Source: Mycolicibacter sinensis
GTDB lineage: Bacteria > Actinomycetota > Actinomycetes > Mycobacteriales > Mycobacteriaceae
Reading direction: 5' to 3'
DNA: 57,256 bases
Assembly (NCBI RefSeq): GCF_001667945.1
Contig: NZ_LZJK01000087.1
Coordinates: 1-57,256, forward strand
The position numbers and the translations under genes are program-made. Each line of letters starts with the position of its first letter. The first letter of the stretch is position 1. The notes under the pieces were generated by a model. The model saw nothing but the letters and a program-made list of their open reading frames with translations. It made no database searches and was not told the DNA's origin. Shown in pieces: positions 17,973 through 26,653 of this stretch.

Positions 17973-18445
17973 ATCGAAAGGTCCCGGCGCAGTTTGGCCA
18001 CATGCCCGGTGGCCCGCACGTTGTACTGGGCCTCGGCGATCTTGCCCTGCTCGTCGACGACGAAGGTCGAGCGGATGACGCCCTGCACCGTTTTGCCGTA
18101 CATCTTCTTCTCACCGTAGGCGCCCCAGGCCGCCAGCACGCTGCGGTCCGGGTCGGACAGCAACGGAAACGTCAGCCCTTCGGTGTCGCGGAACTTGGCC
18201 AGCTTGGCCGGCTTGTCGGGGGAGATGCCGATGACGTCGAGCCCGGCGTCGTTGAAGTCACGCAGGTTGTCCCGGAAGTCGCAAGCCTGCTTGGTGCAGC
18301 CGGGCGTCGAGGCCGCCGGGTAGAAGTAGACGACCACCCGCCGTCCCCGGTAGTCGGCCAGTGACACCGTGTTGCCGTCGGCGTCGGGAAGGCTGAACGC
18401 CGGCGCGTCATCGCCGGGCGCCAGGCGTGCGGTGTCGGTCAACAA
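17969..18445 (-). CDS. bcp: thiol peroxidase / peroxiredoxin Q (BCP)
   Basis: A peroxiredoxin of about 157 residues that reduces hydroperoxides in the cytosol using thioredoxin-type donors. The peroxidatic Cys50 is in STPGCTKQACDFRD and the resolving Cys55 follows five residues later, the atypical 2-Cys BCP/PrxQ arrangement. The sequence is close throughout to M. tuberculosis Bcp (Rv2521). Two tandem TTG codons begin the frame (18445 and 18442) behind AAAGGGGCAG. The second matches the M. tuberculosis N-terminus (M-x-x-T-x-R-L-x-P-G-D) better. It is convergent with the APH-like gene, sharing the CTAG stops, and divergent from the DUF3618 gene. Confidence 0.93.
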   Translation of the reverse strand: MLTDTARLAPGDDAPAFSLPDADGNTVSLADYRGRRVVVYFYPAASTPGCTKQACDFRDNLRDFNDAGLDVIGISPDKPAKLAKFRDTEGLTFPLLSDPDRSVLAAWGAYGEKKMYGKTVQGVIRSTFVVDEQGKIAEAQYNVRATGHVAKLRRDLSI

Positions 18446-18491
18446 CTGCCCCTTTCTGCTCGCCGGAGCGTGAGACCAAGCCCGGCTGCTC

Positions 18492-18497
18492 TAGGGT
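18492..18497 (+). promoter_or_regulatory. candidate -10 of the DUF3618 gene
   Basis: TAGGGT fits TANNNT in the 94-bp gap between divergent bcp and the DUF3618 gene. A weak -35-like GTGAGA lies about 16 nt upstream. The gene also has a good ribosome site (GGGAGGACGAG), so this would be a leadered transcript. Confidence 0.35.
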
Positions 18498-18539
18498 AGT
18501 TCGGCAGGGGCAGCATCGGGTGGACAGGGAGGACGAGAC

Positions 18540-18767
18540 GTGGCGGAGCGCGATCCCGAGCGGATCAAGAAGGACATCGACCAGGCGCGCGAGCAGTTGG
18601 CGGCCACGGTTGACATTCTCGCGGACCGGGCCAACCCCCGTCACCTCGCTGAGCGGGCAAAGACACGGGCTGTCAGCTTCGTCACCCAACCGGCGGTGAT
18701 GGTCTCCCTGGCCGGGGTCGGTGGCCTGCTGGTCGTACTGGCGATCCGGCGAATCCGCAACCGCTGA
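18540..18767 (+). CDS. small DUF3618 membrane protein (Rv2520c-like)
   Basis: A 75-residue protein. Residues 1-42 form a charged amphipathic helix (DPERIKKDIDQAREQLAAT), followed by one transmembrane segment (about residues 52-68, VMVSLAGVGGLLVVLAI) and a basic tail RRIRNR. This is the DUF3618 pattern found in actinobacteria. M. tuberculosis Rv2520c sits at the same place beside bcp. The function is unknown; the charged helix points to membrane-surface or partner binding. The start GTG 18540 has a strong GGGAGGA site upstream. Confidence 0.85.
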   Translation: MAERDPERIKKDIDQAREQLAATVDILADRANPRHLAERAKTRAVSFVTQPAVMVSLAGVGGLLVVLAIRRIRNR

Positions 18768-18792
18768 GGCTGGGCGTAAATAGCGCGAATCG

Positions 18793-19779
18793 TCACGCTG
18801 GCCCGTCCAGCCATACTGCGACGCCACCATGGCCGGCGCAGGAACCGCTCCGATGGCTCGAAAATGAATATGTGCCATCTCGGCACTCGGCGGTCGCTCG
18901 GCCGGGCAACGTACTGGATGCGGACGGCGACGGAACGCACTCCCCATTTACGTTGCGGTAGCACCTGGAATACGGCTGCAATGTCGTTGGAAGGCTGCTT
19001 GTCGGCCACCAATCATCCAGGTTCGGGTTCATGTGGTGGCCCCGCGACCGGATCAGCGCCGTCAATACGACGAGAACGAGAACGACGCCTACCAGGATTA
19101 GAAGCCACTTCCACCGCGAACTGCTACTCGCTGTGGCGGTTGTATCCGTTGCCCCGGTGATCTCCCTTCCGGAAGTGGTATCCGATGACTTCGAGGTGGG
19201 GTCAGTCTCAGATGGCCGACTCCGGGAGATGGCGAGCCAGCGCTCGGAGATGCTTTTGAACCGTTTCACCTGTTCGAGTGGAAGCCCGTATTCCTCCGCT
19301 CCACGCTGGACGCGCTCCCAGACGGACCCGTATTCGCTGGCCACGTCAGCGCTTGGCGCGGTGCCCGTGGCGGGCGGTATCGGCGAGTAGGGGTATGCGT
19401 CGGGTGGGGCGGGATAGCCCGGGGCGGGGAAGCCTGCAGCGCGTTGAGCGACCCAGAGCCACGCGACCATGTCGGCATCAGTTTTCCGCTGTTCCTCCGC
19501 CACCAGTTCGTCGGGCACCACACTGGCAATGGTTTTGATCGGCGTGCCGTTTGCGTCCCCCTTATTGCCGAATCCAGTGACAATGGCGTAGATCTCGGGG
19601 CGGGAACCAGGGACGGTCACCCACTGGCCGGGACCTGGAGGTTCGCGAAAGGGCCAGTAGTAGACGCATCCGCATTCCGGCCTGTTGTCGGGAACTGGCT
19701 TGCCGAAGGAGCGGTACGCGATCCGAACTATTGTCGGCGCCGCATCGTTGGCGGTGTTGCCGTCAGCCTCGTTGTGCAT
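18793..19779 (-). CDS. membrane protein with C-terminal DUF3761 domain
   Basis: A 328-residue protein in three parts. An N-terminal soluble domain of about 130 residues contains CGCVYYWPFREP, PGPGQWVTV, AIVTGFGNKGDANG and a VVPDE motif. A Pro/Ser/Thr-rich region leads to one transmembrane segment (WLLILVGVVLVLVVLTAL, residues about 225-245). An extracytoplasmic C-terminus ends in the DUF3761 signature (ATAECRDGTYSFS, CAGHGGVAVW). The start ATG 19779 overlaps the stop of the HNH gene upstream (TGATG), so the two are translationally coupled. A longer frame to 20259 is only read-through of the HNH gene in another frame. Base composition is lower in GC than the flanks. The function is unknown. 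Confidence 0.75.
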   Translation of the reverse strand: MHNEADGNTANDAAPTIVRIAYRSFGKPVPDNRPECGCVYYWPFREPPGPGQWVTVPGSRPEIYAIVTGFGNKGDANGTPIKTIASVVPDELVAEEQRKTDADMVAWLWVAQRAAGFPAPGYPAPPDAYPYSPIPPATGTAPSADVASEYGSVWERVQRGAEEYGLPLEQVKRFKSISERWLAISRSRPSETDPTSKSSDTTSGREITGATDTTATASSSSRWKWLLILVGVVLVLVVLTALIRSRGHHMNPNLDDWWPTSSLPTTLQPYSRCYRNVNGECVPSPSASSTLPGRATAECRDGTYSFSSHRSGSCAGHGGVAVWLDGPA

Positions 19780-20507
19780 CAGCAGGAATTGAGTATTCGG
19801 GCCAGGGCGTCGTGCTCTGGCTGGGTTACCCACAGTCCGTATCGGGTTTTCACGTCGACAATCCGTGTCGCGTAGGTGCAGCGGTAGGAGATCCTCGGCG
19901 GGAGCCACGAGGCGGCGTCGCTTGAGCCTTTCTGGTCGTTCACTGCCGCAGTTGTCGTTTGAAGGTTGATCGGGTCGTTGGCAAAATTCCTGCGAGTCAT
20001 GTAGTTCCAGTCCTGGGCGCCTTTCTGCCAGGCGTCGAGGATAGGCACGATGTGGTCGATCTGGATTCTGCTCGACGACCCGGGCCCGCGCTGGTAGAGG
20101 ATTGTTTCGCCGGTGTAGGGATCGTGGAGTATCCCGGATAGGACGATGCAGGTTTTGCGGCCCGGCTTGAAGCCGGCTCCGGTGAGGTCGCGTCGGAGGA
20201 TGTCGTTGCGGGTGTCGCAGCCGTTGTGCCCGCCGTCCACGGTGACGTCGTCGCTCCATGGGCTGCCGAATAGGGCGCGGTCGTAATTGGTTTTTGGCGC
20301 GCGACCTTTGACGGGGAGAGTGGAGAGTTTCGCTAGTGCTGGGCTGCCCGCCGAAGGTGGGGCATGTGAGGTGGTGGGGTAGTTCGATGTGACTGTTGTT
20401 GCAGTGGTCGATGATCCCGAATCGAACGCTAAGACGGTTGCGATATAGATGATCGCGCAGGCGATGGCAGCGAGAAGCGCTACCCGACCAGGTCTACTGA
20501 AGGACAT
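19779..20507 (-). CDS. exported HNH nuclease (DUF1524-like)
   Basis: A 242-residue protein with an N-terminal hydrophobic anchor or signal (VALLAAIACAIIYIATVLAF) and a Ser/Thr/Pro linker. The C-terminal HNH domain (about 100-242) has QIDHIVPILDAW, RRNFANDPINL, NDQKGSSDAASW and PRISYRCTYATR. That is the layout of actinobacterial secreted HNH/DUF1524 nucleases: DH, N and N..KG positions, and paired cysteines that could form disulphides outside the cell. It probably cleaves DNA at the surface or outside the cell, but the role (nutrition, competition, phage defence) cannot be read from sequence. It is co-encoded with the DUF3761 membrane protein in a less GC-rich patch next to tRNA-Lys. Confidence 0.8.
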   Translation of the reverse strand: MSFSRPGRVALLAAIACAIIYIATVLAFDSGSSTTATTVTSNYPTTSHAPPSAGSPALAKLSTLPVKGRAPKTNYDRALFGSPWSDDVTVDGGHNGCDTRNDILRRDLTGAGFKPGRKTCIVLSGILHDPYTGETILYQRGPGSSSRIQIDHIVPILDAWQKGAQDWNYMTRRNFANDPINLQTTTAAVNDQKGSSDAASWLPPRISYRCTYATRIVDVKTRYGLWVTQPEHDALARILNSC

Positions 20508-20866
20508 CGCTTTACCGAGTGGACGATCCGCTCATGCCGACGAAAAGTGCGGCGAACGGGACTGGGACGCGCTCCATGGGCGTTGAGTTTAGGCGCGGCC
20601 CCAATTTCTCTAAGATCGTTCAGATAAATGTCTCGACTTGTGGCGAGGACCCCATGGCTGTGGGTTGCGCTTTTGGCGCGGGCGGAGTGCCCCAGGCAAG
20701 GAACGGACCACCGCTGCGATCTACAACGGATGCCCAGCGCTTGGCGGGGTCAAGCGCAATCCTGTTGTGCTCGGGCAGCCAATGTCCACGGCGACCGCGC
20801 GGGCCGCAGCTGTGGCCGATGTGTACGTCTCTGGGGGAGCGGAACATCGAAACCCGTTCTGAGCTG
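20508..20866. other. intergenic gap between HNH gene and tRNA-Lys
   Basis: A 359-bp stretch with mixed base composition and no convincing ORF, ribosome site or repeat. It must hold the HNH promoter. The 3' end of tRNA-Lys faces this gap, the usual side for integration. I found no repeated tRNA tail to serve as an attachment site on the far side of the module. Confidence 0.4.
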
Positions 20867-20939
<73 letters not shown>

Positions 20940-21096
20940 TGGGCGGTCAAGACCGCGAGGAAGACAATAACAGGCGCGGCACCGCGAGACGAAATCCGCT
21001 GGTGCCCGGGCGGGCGTTCGCGCCGCTCAGCGGCACCCTTGATTACCCACTAGACTGCCGGCGAGCAGTTTGAGCTGGGTCAGGTGGGAAAAGAGC

Positions 21097-22326
21097 ATGG
21101 GGCAGGTTGGTTCGACGCGCCGCTGCCGGGGGAAGAGGTCCCGGCTGGCGGCAGTGCTGATGGTGCCGGTCGCGGTGTGGGGGCTGAGCGCTTGCGGCGG
21201 CAATGCCGACGCGGAGGCGGCGAGGATCATCACCGACAAGGGCACCCCGTTCGCCGACCTGCTGGTGCCCAAGCTCACCGCCTCGGTCACCGATAAGGCC
21301 GTGGGTGTGGCGGTGGACGTGCCGGTGACGGTGACCGCCGAGGACGGCGTGCTCGACTCGGTCACCATGGTCAACGAATACGGTGCGGTGGTCGACGGCA
21401 AGCTCAGCCCCGACGGGCTGACCTGGTCGACGACCGAGCCGCTCGGCTACAACAAGCGCTACACACTCAACGCCAAGTCCCTGGGACTCGGCGGTGTGAC
21501 CAGCCGGCAGATGACGTTTCAGACCCATTCGCCGCAGAACCTGACCATGCCCTACGTCATGCCCCGCGACGGCGAGGTTGTCGGCGTCGGCCAGCCGGTG
21601 GCGATCCGGTTCGACGAGAACATCGCTGACCGCGCGGCGGCCGAGAAGGCGATCAAAATCACCACCGACCCGCCGGTGACGGGCGCGTTCTACTGGCTGA
21701 ACAATCGCGAAGTGCGTTGGCGCCCACAATCTTTCTGGAAGTCCGGGACCAAGGTCGACGTGGCGGTCAACACCTACGGGGTGGATCTGGGCAACGGGGT
21801 GTTCGGCCAGGACGACGCATCCAGCCACTTCGTCATCGGCGACGAGGTCATCGCAACCGTCGATGACGACACCAAGTCGATGGTCGTGCGCATCAACGGT
21901 GAGGTGGTCAAGACCATGCCGGTGTCGATGGGCAAGGACAGCACTCCGACGAACAACGGCACCTACATCGTCGGCGAACGGTTCCCGCACATCGTGATGG
22001 ACTCGTCGACCTACGGGGTGCCGGTCAACTCGCCCAATGGGTATCGCACTGACGTGGACTGGGCCACCCAGATCTCCTACAGCGGAATCTTCGTGCACTC
22101 GGCGCCGTGGTCGGTGGGCGCGCAGGGTTACTCCAACACCAGCCACGGCTGCATCAACGTCAGCCCCAGCAATGCGCTGTGGTTCTACGACCATGTCAAG
22201 CGCGGCGACGTGGTGCAGATCAACAACACCATCGGACCGCTGCTGCCCGGCACCGAAGGCCTCGGCGACTGGAACGTGCCGTGGCCGGAATGGGAAGCCG
22301 GTAACGCCAACGAACCGACGCGCTAG
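21097..22326 (+). CDS. ldtB: L,D-transpeptidase LdtB (LdtMt2-type) lipoprotein
   Basis: A 409-residue lipoprotein that forms 3-3 cross-links between meso-diaminopimelate residues in peptidoglycan at the outer face of the membrane. The signal peptide ends in the lipobox LSAC with Cys33. Two immunoglobulin-like domains follow (about 50-145 and 150-250). The YkuD catalytic domain has His334 (FVHSAPW) and Cys352 in [12 protein letters not shown]. The sequence is very close to M. tuberculosis LdtMt2 (Rv2518c, 408 aa) throughout. This enzyme class gives beta-lactam tolerance because it resists most penicillins but not carbapenems. ATG 21097 was chosen, with GGGAAAAG upstream. Confidence 0.95.
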   Translation: MGQVGSTRRCRGKRSRLAAVLMVPVAVWGLSACGGNADAEAARIITDKGTPFADLLVPKLTASVTDKAVGVAVDVPVTVTAEDGVLDSVTMVNEYGAVVDGKLSPDGLTWSTTEPLGYNKRYTLNAKSLGLGGVTSRQMTFQTHSPQNLTMPYVMPRDGEVVGVGQPVAIRFDENIADRAAAEKAIKITTDPPVTGAFYWLNNREVRWRPQSFWKSGTKVDVAVNTYGVDLGNGVFGQDDASSHFVIGDEVIATVDDDTKSMVVRINGEVVKTMPVSMGKDSTPTNNGTYIVGERFPHIVMDSSTYGVPVNSPNGYRTDVDWATQISYSGIFVHSAPWSVGAQGYSNTSHGCINVSPSNALWFYDHVKRGDVVQINNTIGPLLPGTEGLGDWNVPWPEWEAGNANEPTR

Positions 22327-22334
22327 CGCGCGGC

Positions 22335-22904
22335 TCAGGCGGGCGCCGGCTCGCTGTCTTCTCGCAGGTACTGTTCGCCGCCGTTGGGATAGCCACCGCC
22401 GAACGTGGTGATGTGCACGTGGTCGTAGTGGCCGTTGCCGTGGCCGCTGGGCCCCGCGGGCGTGTAATAGGTACCGCGCCAGATCGCGTCCTGCAGGGCG
22501 AACCGGCCGGCGTTGCGCAGGGCGTACGCCACGATCTCGTCACCGAGCGCGATGCCCTCGGGGCTGCCGGCGTTGGGGATCATGATGTCGATGGCCAGGC
22601 CCGACGGGTGCCAGCGCTGCCCGTCCGGACGCACCCCGATCATGTCGTGCACCTGCGGGAACGCCTCGCTGATGCTGCGCGAGACGAGGATCGTCTTGAC
22701 CTGCATGCCGTGTTCGTTGGCGATGCCGGGCGGCAGCGCGTGCGGTACCGGCAAGCCCCAGGCGCCCACGGCAAAGGCGTCGGGCGGTGGCGCTTCGGCG
22801 ACGGCCGCGGGTTCGTCGGTGTTTCCCGGCTCGGCGCCGGCGTTGCCGGTCATGAACACGGCGGCCGGCAACACAGCCGTTGCCGCCAGAACCGAGGATT
22901 TCAT
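22335..22904 (-). CDS. secreted LAS/VanY-like peptidase (peptidoglycan hydrolase-like)
   Basis: A 189-residue precursor with a signal peptide (MKSSVLAATAVLPAAVFM to NAGA) and a catalytic domain of about 120 residues. The metal-site pattern of the LAS fold is visible: HPSGLAIDIMIP (His and Asp seven residues apart) and YDHVHITTFGGG near the C-terminus. I recognise this as the domain fused to or paired with peptidoglycan hydrolases in actinobacteria (ARB_07466-like). Cleavage of peptide stems in the wall is the expected role. The start is uncertain: ATG 22904 gives a normal signal peptide, while GTG or TTG codons upstream (to 22952) would add up to 16 residues. It is convergent with ldtB, 8 bp away, another cell-wall enzyme. 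Confidence 0.8.
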   Translation of the reverse strand: MKSSVLAATAVLPAAVFMTGNAGAEPGNTDEPAAVAEAPPPDAFAVGAWGLPVPHALPPGIANEHGMQVKTILVSRSISEAFPQVHDMIGVRPDGQRWHPSGLAIDIMIPNAGSPEGIALGDEIVAYALRNAGRFALQDAIWRGTYYTPAGPSGHGNGHYDHVHITTFGGGYPNGGEQYLREDSEPAPA

Positions 22905-23370
22905 GCGCAGATCAAGCAGTCCTTGCGTGAGCACGCCCGGCACCGTAACCAAAACGTGACATTCCCGCCAAACCGACGCGCCCTGATTGCGTTACAAAAT
23001 CAGGCCGCGGTGACACGTTTTGACCACTGGACTCACCGCGCTCCAGGCGCTGTCAGCGGCGGCAAAAAGCACTCCTGACCTGGGCGATTGCATGGTTGGG
23101 CGGCTGTAGGTCAACTGCGCGGCTTGGTTCGCGCCCCAGAGCCCGCCGAGTGTGGCGCAGATCTCGTTCCAGGTCGGGGTGGCGAGAGGCCGCGAGCCCA
23201 CAGTCACCGTGCGTGGACAAGTCAGATGCGGGAACGTCACCGCCTAGGGTTTGGCCACGAAATAGAACGGGTCCCAGTAGCTCATTTCGGCTATGGCTAT
23301 GACGCCCAGCACCCGAGTTCGGGCCGTCGCGGAGCACTGCTCGTTAACGGTCATGTCGAACCTGCCCCGC
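22905..23370. other. intergenic, no gene seen
   Basis: About 470 bp between the secreted peptidase and the tRNA-His terminator. Open frames of 66-110 codons here have no ribosome site and no recognisable protein character. The peptidase promoter should be at the left end. Confidence 0.45.
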
Positions 23371-23409
23371 GAAAGAAAAAGGTCGGAGGGCGAAAACGCC
23401 CTCCGACCT
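23371..23409 (-). terminator. strong intrinsic terminator of tRNA-His
   Basis: On the minus strand a perfect 13-bp stem (AGGTCGGAGGGCG, a TTTT loop, and its complement, 23380-23409) is followed by TTTTCTTT. It begins 6 nt after the tRNA 3' end. A textbook U-tract terminator like this is uncommon in mycobacteria. Confidence 0.92.
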
Positions 23410-23414
23410 ATCGG

Positions 23415-23488
23415 GGTGGCTGACGGGACTCGAACCCGCGACACCCAGGATCACAACCTGGTGCTCTACCAGCTGAACTACAGCCACC
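23415..23488 (-). tRNA. tRNA-His (anticodon GUG)
   Basis: On the minus strand GTGGCTG (23487-23481) pairs with CAGCCAC (23422-23416). An encoded G-1 (23488) faces discriminator C (23415), the tRNA-His hallmark. The anticodon loop TTGTGAT between CCAGG and CCTGG gives GTG. It lies beside orn. Confidence 0.95.
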
Positions 23489-23531
23489 ATCGCTGCCGAT
23501 CGGGCAAGCCAAGCAAGCAGCGTCGTCGATA

Positions 23532-24188
23532 CTAGCCGCTCGGGCGCTCCGCAACCGAATCGATTACCCCCGGCGCGTCCGACGGCGGCCCCAACTCTGC
23601 GGCGATCGCGGCAATGTCGCTGGTAGGCGGCCCGGGCGGGGCCACGAACGCGGTGCGCCGGTAGAACTTGAGCTCCCGGATCGACTCGTGGATGTCGGCG
23701 AGCGCCCGGTGGGCGAGCCCCTTCTCCGGCTGGCCGAAATAGATCCGCGGGTACCAGCGCCGGCACAGCTCTTTGATCGAGCTGACGTCGATCATCCGGT
23801 AGTGCAGGTAGTCGTTGAGCGCGGTCATGTCGCGGGCCAGAAAACCCCGGTCGGTGCCGATCGAGTTGCCCGCCAGCGGCGCCGTCTTGGCCTGCTTGAC
23901 GTGGGTGCGGATGTAGTCGAGCACCATCGCCTCGGCGGTGGCCAGGTCGATGGTCGATGCCCTGACCTCCTCGATCAGCCCTGATCGGGTGTGCATGTCG
24001 GTCACGACGTCGCTCATCGCGTCCAAGGTGGCGTCGTCGGCGTGGATCACCACGTCGACACCCTCCCCGAGGATGTTCAGCTCACCGTCGGTGACCAGGG
24101 CGGCGATCTCGATCAGTTTGTCCGAAGCCAGATCGAGGCCGGTCATCTCGCAGTCGATCCAGACGAGTTCGTCTCGTGCAGCGCTCAC
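23532..24188 (-). CDS. orn: oligoribonuclease
   Basis: A 218-residue DEDDh 3'-5' exoribonuclease that degrades 2-5 nt RNA and pGpG/pApA-type dinucleotides in the cytosol. The catalytic set is visible: Asp12 and Glu14 (WIDCEMTG), an Asp in [11 protein letters not shown], and the His and Asp of [11 protein letters not shown]. The C-terminal 35 residues form an actinobacterial Pro/Ala-rich tail. The GTG 24188 start lacks a Shine-Dalgarno sequence. A TAACGT hexamer lies 9 nt upstream, so the transcript is probably leaderless. tRNA-His follows downstream on the same strand. Confidence 0.95.
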   Translation of the reverse strand: MSAARDELVWIDCEMTGLDLASDKLIEIAALVTDGELNILGEGVDVVIHADDATLDAMSDVVTDMHTRSGLIEEVRASTIDLATAEAMVLDYIRTHVKQAKTAPLAGNSIGTDRGFLARDMTALNDYLHYRMIDVSSIKELCRRWYPRIYFGQPEKGLAHRALADIHESIRELKFYRRTAFVAPPGPPTSDIAAIAAELGPPSDAPGVIDSVAERPSG

Positions 24189-24250
24189 AATTTGCCCACG
24201 TTAGCCGCTCAGCGCGCCCGTAGTCGCATAGCGGTGCTCACCGGACCAAG

Positions 24251-24264
24251 TAATGTCGTGGCCT
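24251..24264 (+). promoter_or_regulatory. candidate leaderless promoter of the DUF853 ATPase
   Basis: TAATGT (24251-24256) ends 8 nt before GTG 24265, with no ribosome site. This favours GTG 24265 over the ATG 24253 that overlaps the hexamer. Confidence 0.45.
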
Positions 24265-25827
24265 GTGAGTCCCGATTCGGCGGCGAACGCCGCACAGCAG
24301 ATCGCGGCCGGCTACAGCGCTGACGGTCAGGCCCTTGAACTGGGCACGGTCGTCATCGACGGGACCGTCGACCCCTCGGCGCAGGTTCGAATCCCCCTGG
24401 CCACGATCAACCGCCACGGACTGGTGGCCGGCGCCACCGGTACCGGCAAGACCAAGACGTTGCAGGTGATCGCCGAACAGCTGTCCGCGGCCGGGGTACC
24501 GGTGCTGATGGCCGATTTCAAGGGCGACCTGTCCGGGCTGTCGCGGCCGGGGGAGGCGGGGGCCAAGATCACCGAACGCGCCACCGAGACCGGCGACGAC
24601 TGGTCGGCCACGGCGTTTCCGACCGAGTTCTTGTCACTGGGCACCGGCGGTATCGGCGTGCCGGTGCGCGCCACCATTTCCAGTTTCGGCCCGATCTTGT
24701 TGTCGAAGGTGTTGGGGCTCAACGCGACTCAGGAGTCGACGCTGGGGCTGATCTTCCACTGGGCCGACCAGAACGGCTATCTGCTGCTGGACTTGAAGGA
24801 TCTGCGTTCGGTGATCACCTTTCTGATCAGCGACGAGGGTAAACCGGCGCTCAAGCAGCTCGGCGCGGTGTCCACGTCGACGGCCGGTGTGATCCTGCGG
24901 GCCCTGGTCAACCTGGAGGCCGAGGGCGCCGACACCTTTTTCGGGGAACCGGAATTGGACCCCAAGGACCTGCTGCGGCTCGACGCGCAGGGACGCGGCA
25001 TCATCTCGCTGCTGGAACTCGGCGATCAGGCGGCGCGCCCGGTGCTGTTCTCCACCTTTTTGATGTGGGTGCTGGCCGACCTGTTCACCTTCCTGCCCGA
25101 GGTCGGCGACGTCGACAAACCCAAGCTGGTGTTCTTCTTCGACGAGGCGCACCTGCTGTTCTCCGACGCCTCCAAGGCGTTCCTGGAACAAGTCGAGCAG
25201 ACCGTGAAGCTGATCCGCTCCAAGGGCGTCGGCGTGTTCTTCTGCACGCAGTTGCCCACCGATGTGCCCAACACGGTGCTGTCCCAGCTGGGCGCGCGTA
25301 TCCAGCACGCGCTGCGCGCCTTCACTCCGGATGACCAGAAGGCGCTGAGCAAAACGGTGCGCACTTACCCGAAAACCAAGGTCTACGACCTGGAGTCGGC
25401 GCTGACCTCGCTGGGCATCGGCGAAGCGATCGTCACCGTGCTCTCCGAGCGTGGCGCCCCGACGCCGGTCGCCTGGACCCGGCTGCGGGCGCCGCGTTCC
25501 CTGATGGGAGCCATCGGCAACGACGCGATTACCGCTGCCGCCCAAGCGAGTTCGTTGCAGACCGAATACGGTCAGACCATCGATCGGGAATCGGCGTACG
25601 AAAAGCTTTCCGCGACATTGGCGGCCGGGCAGGGCAGCCGGCCCCCGCAAGGCGACGCCGCGGTGCCGCCGCCGGCCAAGCGACTGCACTGGTGGCAGCG
25701 GTTCGGGCGCTGGCTGGCCCACTTCCTGTCCACCCGCGAGGGCAAGCGAGTGGTGGCCGCGGTCACCACCGTGGTCGTCGGCCAGATCTCCCGCGGCCAG
25801 ATGGGCACCGGCCGCCGCCGCCGTTAA
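24265..25827 (+). CDS. HerA-like DUF853 ATPase
   Basis: A protein of about 520 residues and homologue of M. tuberculosis Rv2510c. It belongs to the DUF853/HerA-FtsK group of hexameric P-loop ATPases. Walker A is GATGTGKT at residues 56-63, Walker B is LVFFFDEAHLLF, and further FtsK/HerA-type motifs are LMADFKGDLSGLS, GVFFCTQLPTDVP and LGARIQHALRAF. The C-terminus is a short basic Arg-rich tail after a weakly hydrophobic helix. Members are thought to act on DNA or as motor ATPases; the exact role in mycobacteria is not known. The start is a choice between ATG 24253 and GTG 24265; I prefer the latter. The stop interlocks with the cmrA stop in GTTAAC. Confidence 0.85.
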   Translation: MSPDSAANAAQQIAAGYSADGQALELGTVVIDGTVDPSAQVRIPLATINRHGLVAGATGTGKTKTLQVIAEQLSAAGVPVLMADFKGDLSGLSRPGEAGAKITERATETGDDWSATAFPTEFLSLGTGGIGVPVRATISSFGPILLSKVLGLNATQESTLGLIFHWADQNGYLLLDLKDLRSVITFLISDEGKPALKQLGAVSTSTAGVILRALVNLEAEGADTFFGEPELDPKDLLRLDAQGRGIISLLELGDQAARPVLFSTFLMWVLADLFTFLPEVGDVDKPKLVFFFDEAHLLFSDASKAFLEQVEQTVKLIRSKGVGVFFCTQLPTDVPNTVLSQLGARIQHALRAFTPDDQKALSKTVRTYPKTKVYDLESALTSLGIGEAIVTVLSERGAPTPVAWTRLRAPRSLMGAIGNDAITAAAQASSLQTEYGQTIDRESAYEKLSATLAAGQGSRPPQGDAAVPPPAKRLHWWQRFGRWLAHFLSTREGKRVVAAVTTVVVGQISRGQMGTGRRRR

Positions 25828-26630
25828 CCCCCGCCGAGCTTCTTGTAGACGAAGCCCACGATCGGCGTGACGATCGCGCGGGGGGCATACCCGCTGGCTG
25901 TGGACATGGCCTTCGACGTGATCCCGGGCACGACGCGCATCTTGTTGCGTTCCAAGCCATCCAGCGACAGCTTGGCGGTGTGCTCGGTCGAGATCCACAA
26001 GAAGTCCGGGATCAGCTTGTCGATCAGCGAGGCTTCGGCGGCATCGGGCATCTCGGCGCGCACCGGTCCCGGTGCCAACACCGTCACGTGTACCCCGGAC
26101 TCGAGCAGCTCACCGCGCAGCGACTCGCTGAAGGTATTGGCGAAGGCCTTGGTCGCGGCGTAGGTGGCGTTGTTGGGGATCGGTGAGTTGCCGGCCGCCG
26201 AACCCGAGATCAGGATCCCCCCGGCGCGGCGCTCCAGCATGCCCGGCAGCACCGCCAACACCAGGTCGTGCACCGCAACCACGTTCAGCTGCACCTGCGC
26301 GCGCTCGGTGGCCGGATCCAGACCGGAGATCGGCCCGAATGTCGCGGTACCAGCGTTGGCGCACAGCACCGAGATCTCCCGCTCGGCCAATTCGGCGCAG
26401 AGCGTCTCGCGGGCCTGCGGATCGGCCAGGTCGACCGCTCGGACTTCCACGGCGACCCGGTACTTGTCGCGCAGCCGCGCCGCCACGTCATTGAGCACCT
26501 CCTCGCGGCGCGCGACGAGGATCAGCCCGTGACCGCGCGCGGCCAGCTCGGCGGCCAGCGCTTCGCCGATCCCCTGGGACGCTCCGGTGACGACGGCGCG
26601 GGCATCCGGGTTGGGAGCAGGCACTGGCAT
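25824..26630 (-). CDS. cmrA: mycolate reductase, short-chain dehydrogenase
   Basis: A 268-residue SDR closely matching M. tuberculosis Rv2509 (CmrA). That enzyme reduces the 3-oxo intermediate made by Pks13 to the mature beta-hydroxy mycolate, the last step of mycolic acid synthesis, at the inner face of the membrane. The NADP-binding TGASQGIG is at residues 15-22, NAG near 92, the catalytic Ser near 142-144 in LISGSAAG, and Tyr157 with Lys161 in YAATK. A hydrophobic C-terminal helix (IVTPIVGFVYKKLGG) could contact the membrane. The start at 26630 has no ribosome site but follows a TACGAT hexamer by 6 nt. It is divergent from an MFS gene. Confidence 0.92.
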   Translation of the reverse strand: MPVPAPNPDARAVVTGASQGIGEALAAELAARGHGLILVARREEVLNDVAARLRDKYRVAVEVRAVDLADPQARETLCAELAEREISVLCANAGTATFGPISGLDPATERAQVQLNVVAVHDLVLAVLPGMLERRAGGILISGSAAGNSPIPNNATYAATKAFANTFSESLRGELLESGVHVTVLAPGPVRAEMPDAAEASLIDKLIPDFLWISTEHTAKLSLDGLERNKMRVVPGITSKAMSTASGYAPRAIVTPIVGFVYKKLGGG

Positions 26631-26636
26631 GGGCCA

Positions 26637-26646
26637 ATCGTAGAGT
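26637..26646. promoter_or_regulatory. overlapping bidirectional -10 between cmrA and the MFS gene
   Basis: The 10 bp ATCGTAGAGT contain two -10 hexamers sharing one TA: TAGAGT on plus (26641-26646, 7 nt before ATG 26654) and TACGAT on minus (26642-26637, 6 nt before ATG 26630). Both genes would be transcribed divergently and leaderless from one melted site. Confidence 0.6.
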
Positions 26647-26653
26647 GCCAGGC

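Noticed and set aside
19780..20259. A 160-residue N-terminal extension of the DUF3761 membrane protein
   Set aside because: It is a shadow frame of the HNH nuclease gene; ATG 19779 overlaps the HNH stop and fits a coupled start.
22992..23240. An 82-codon minus-strand frame between the secreted peptidase and tRNA-His
   Set aside because: There is no ribosome site, no domain, and the composition is not protein-like.
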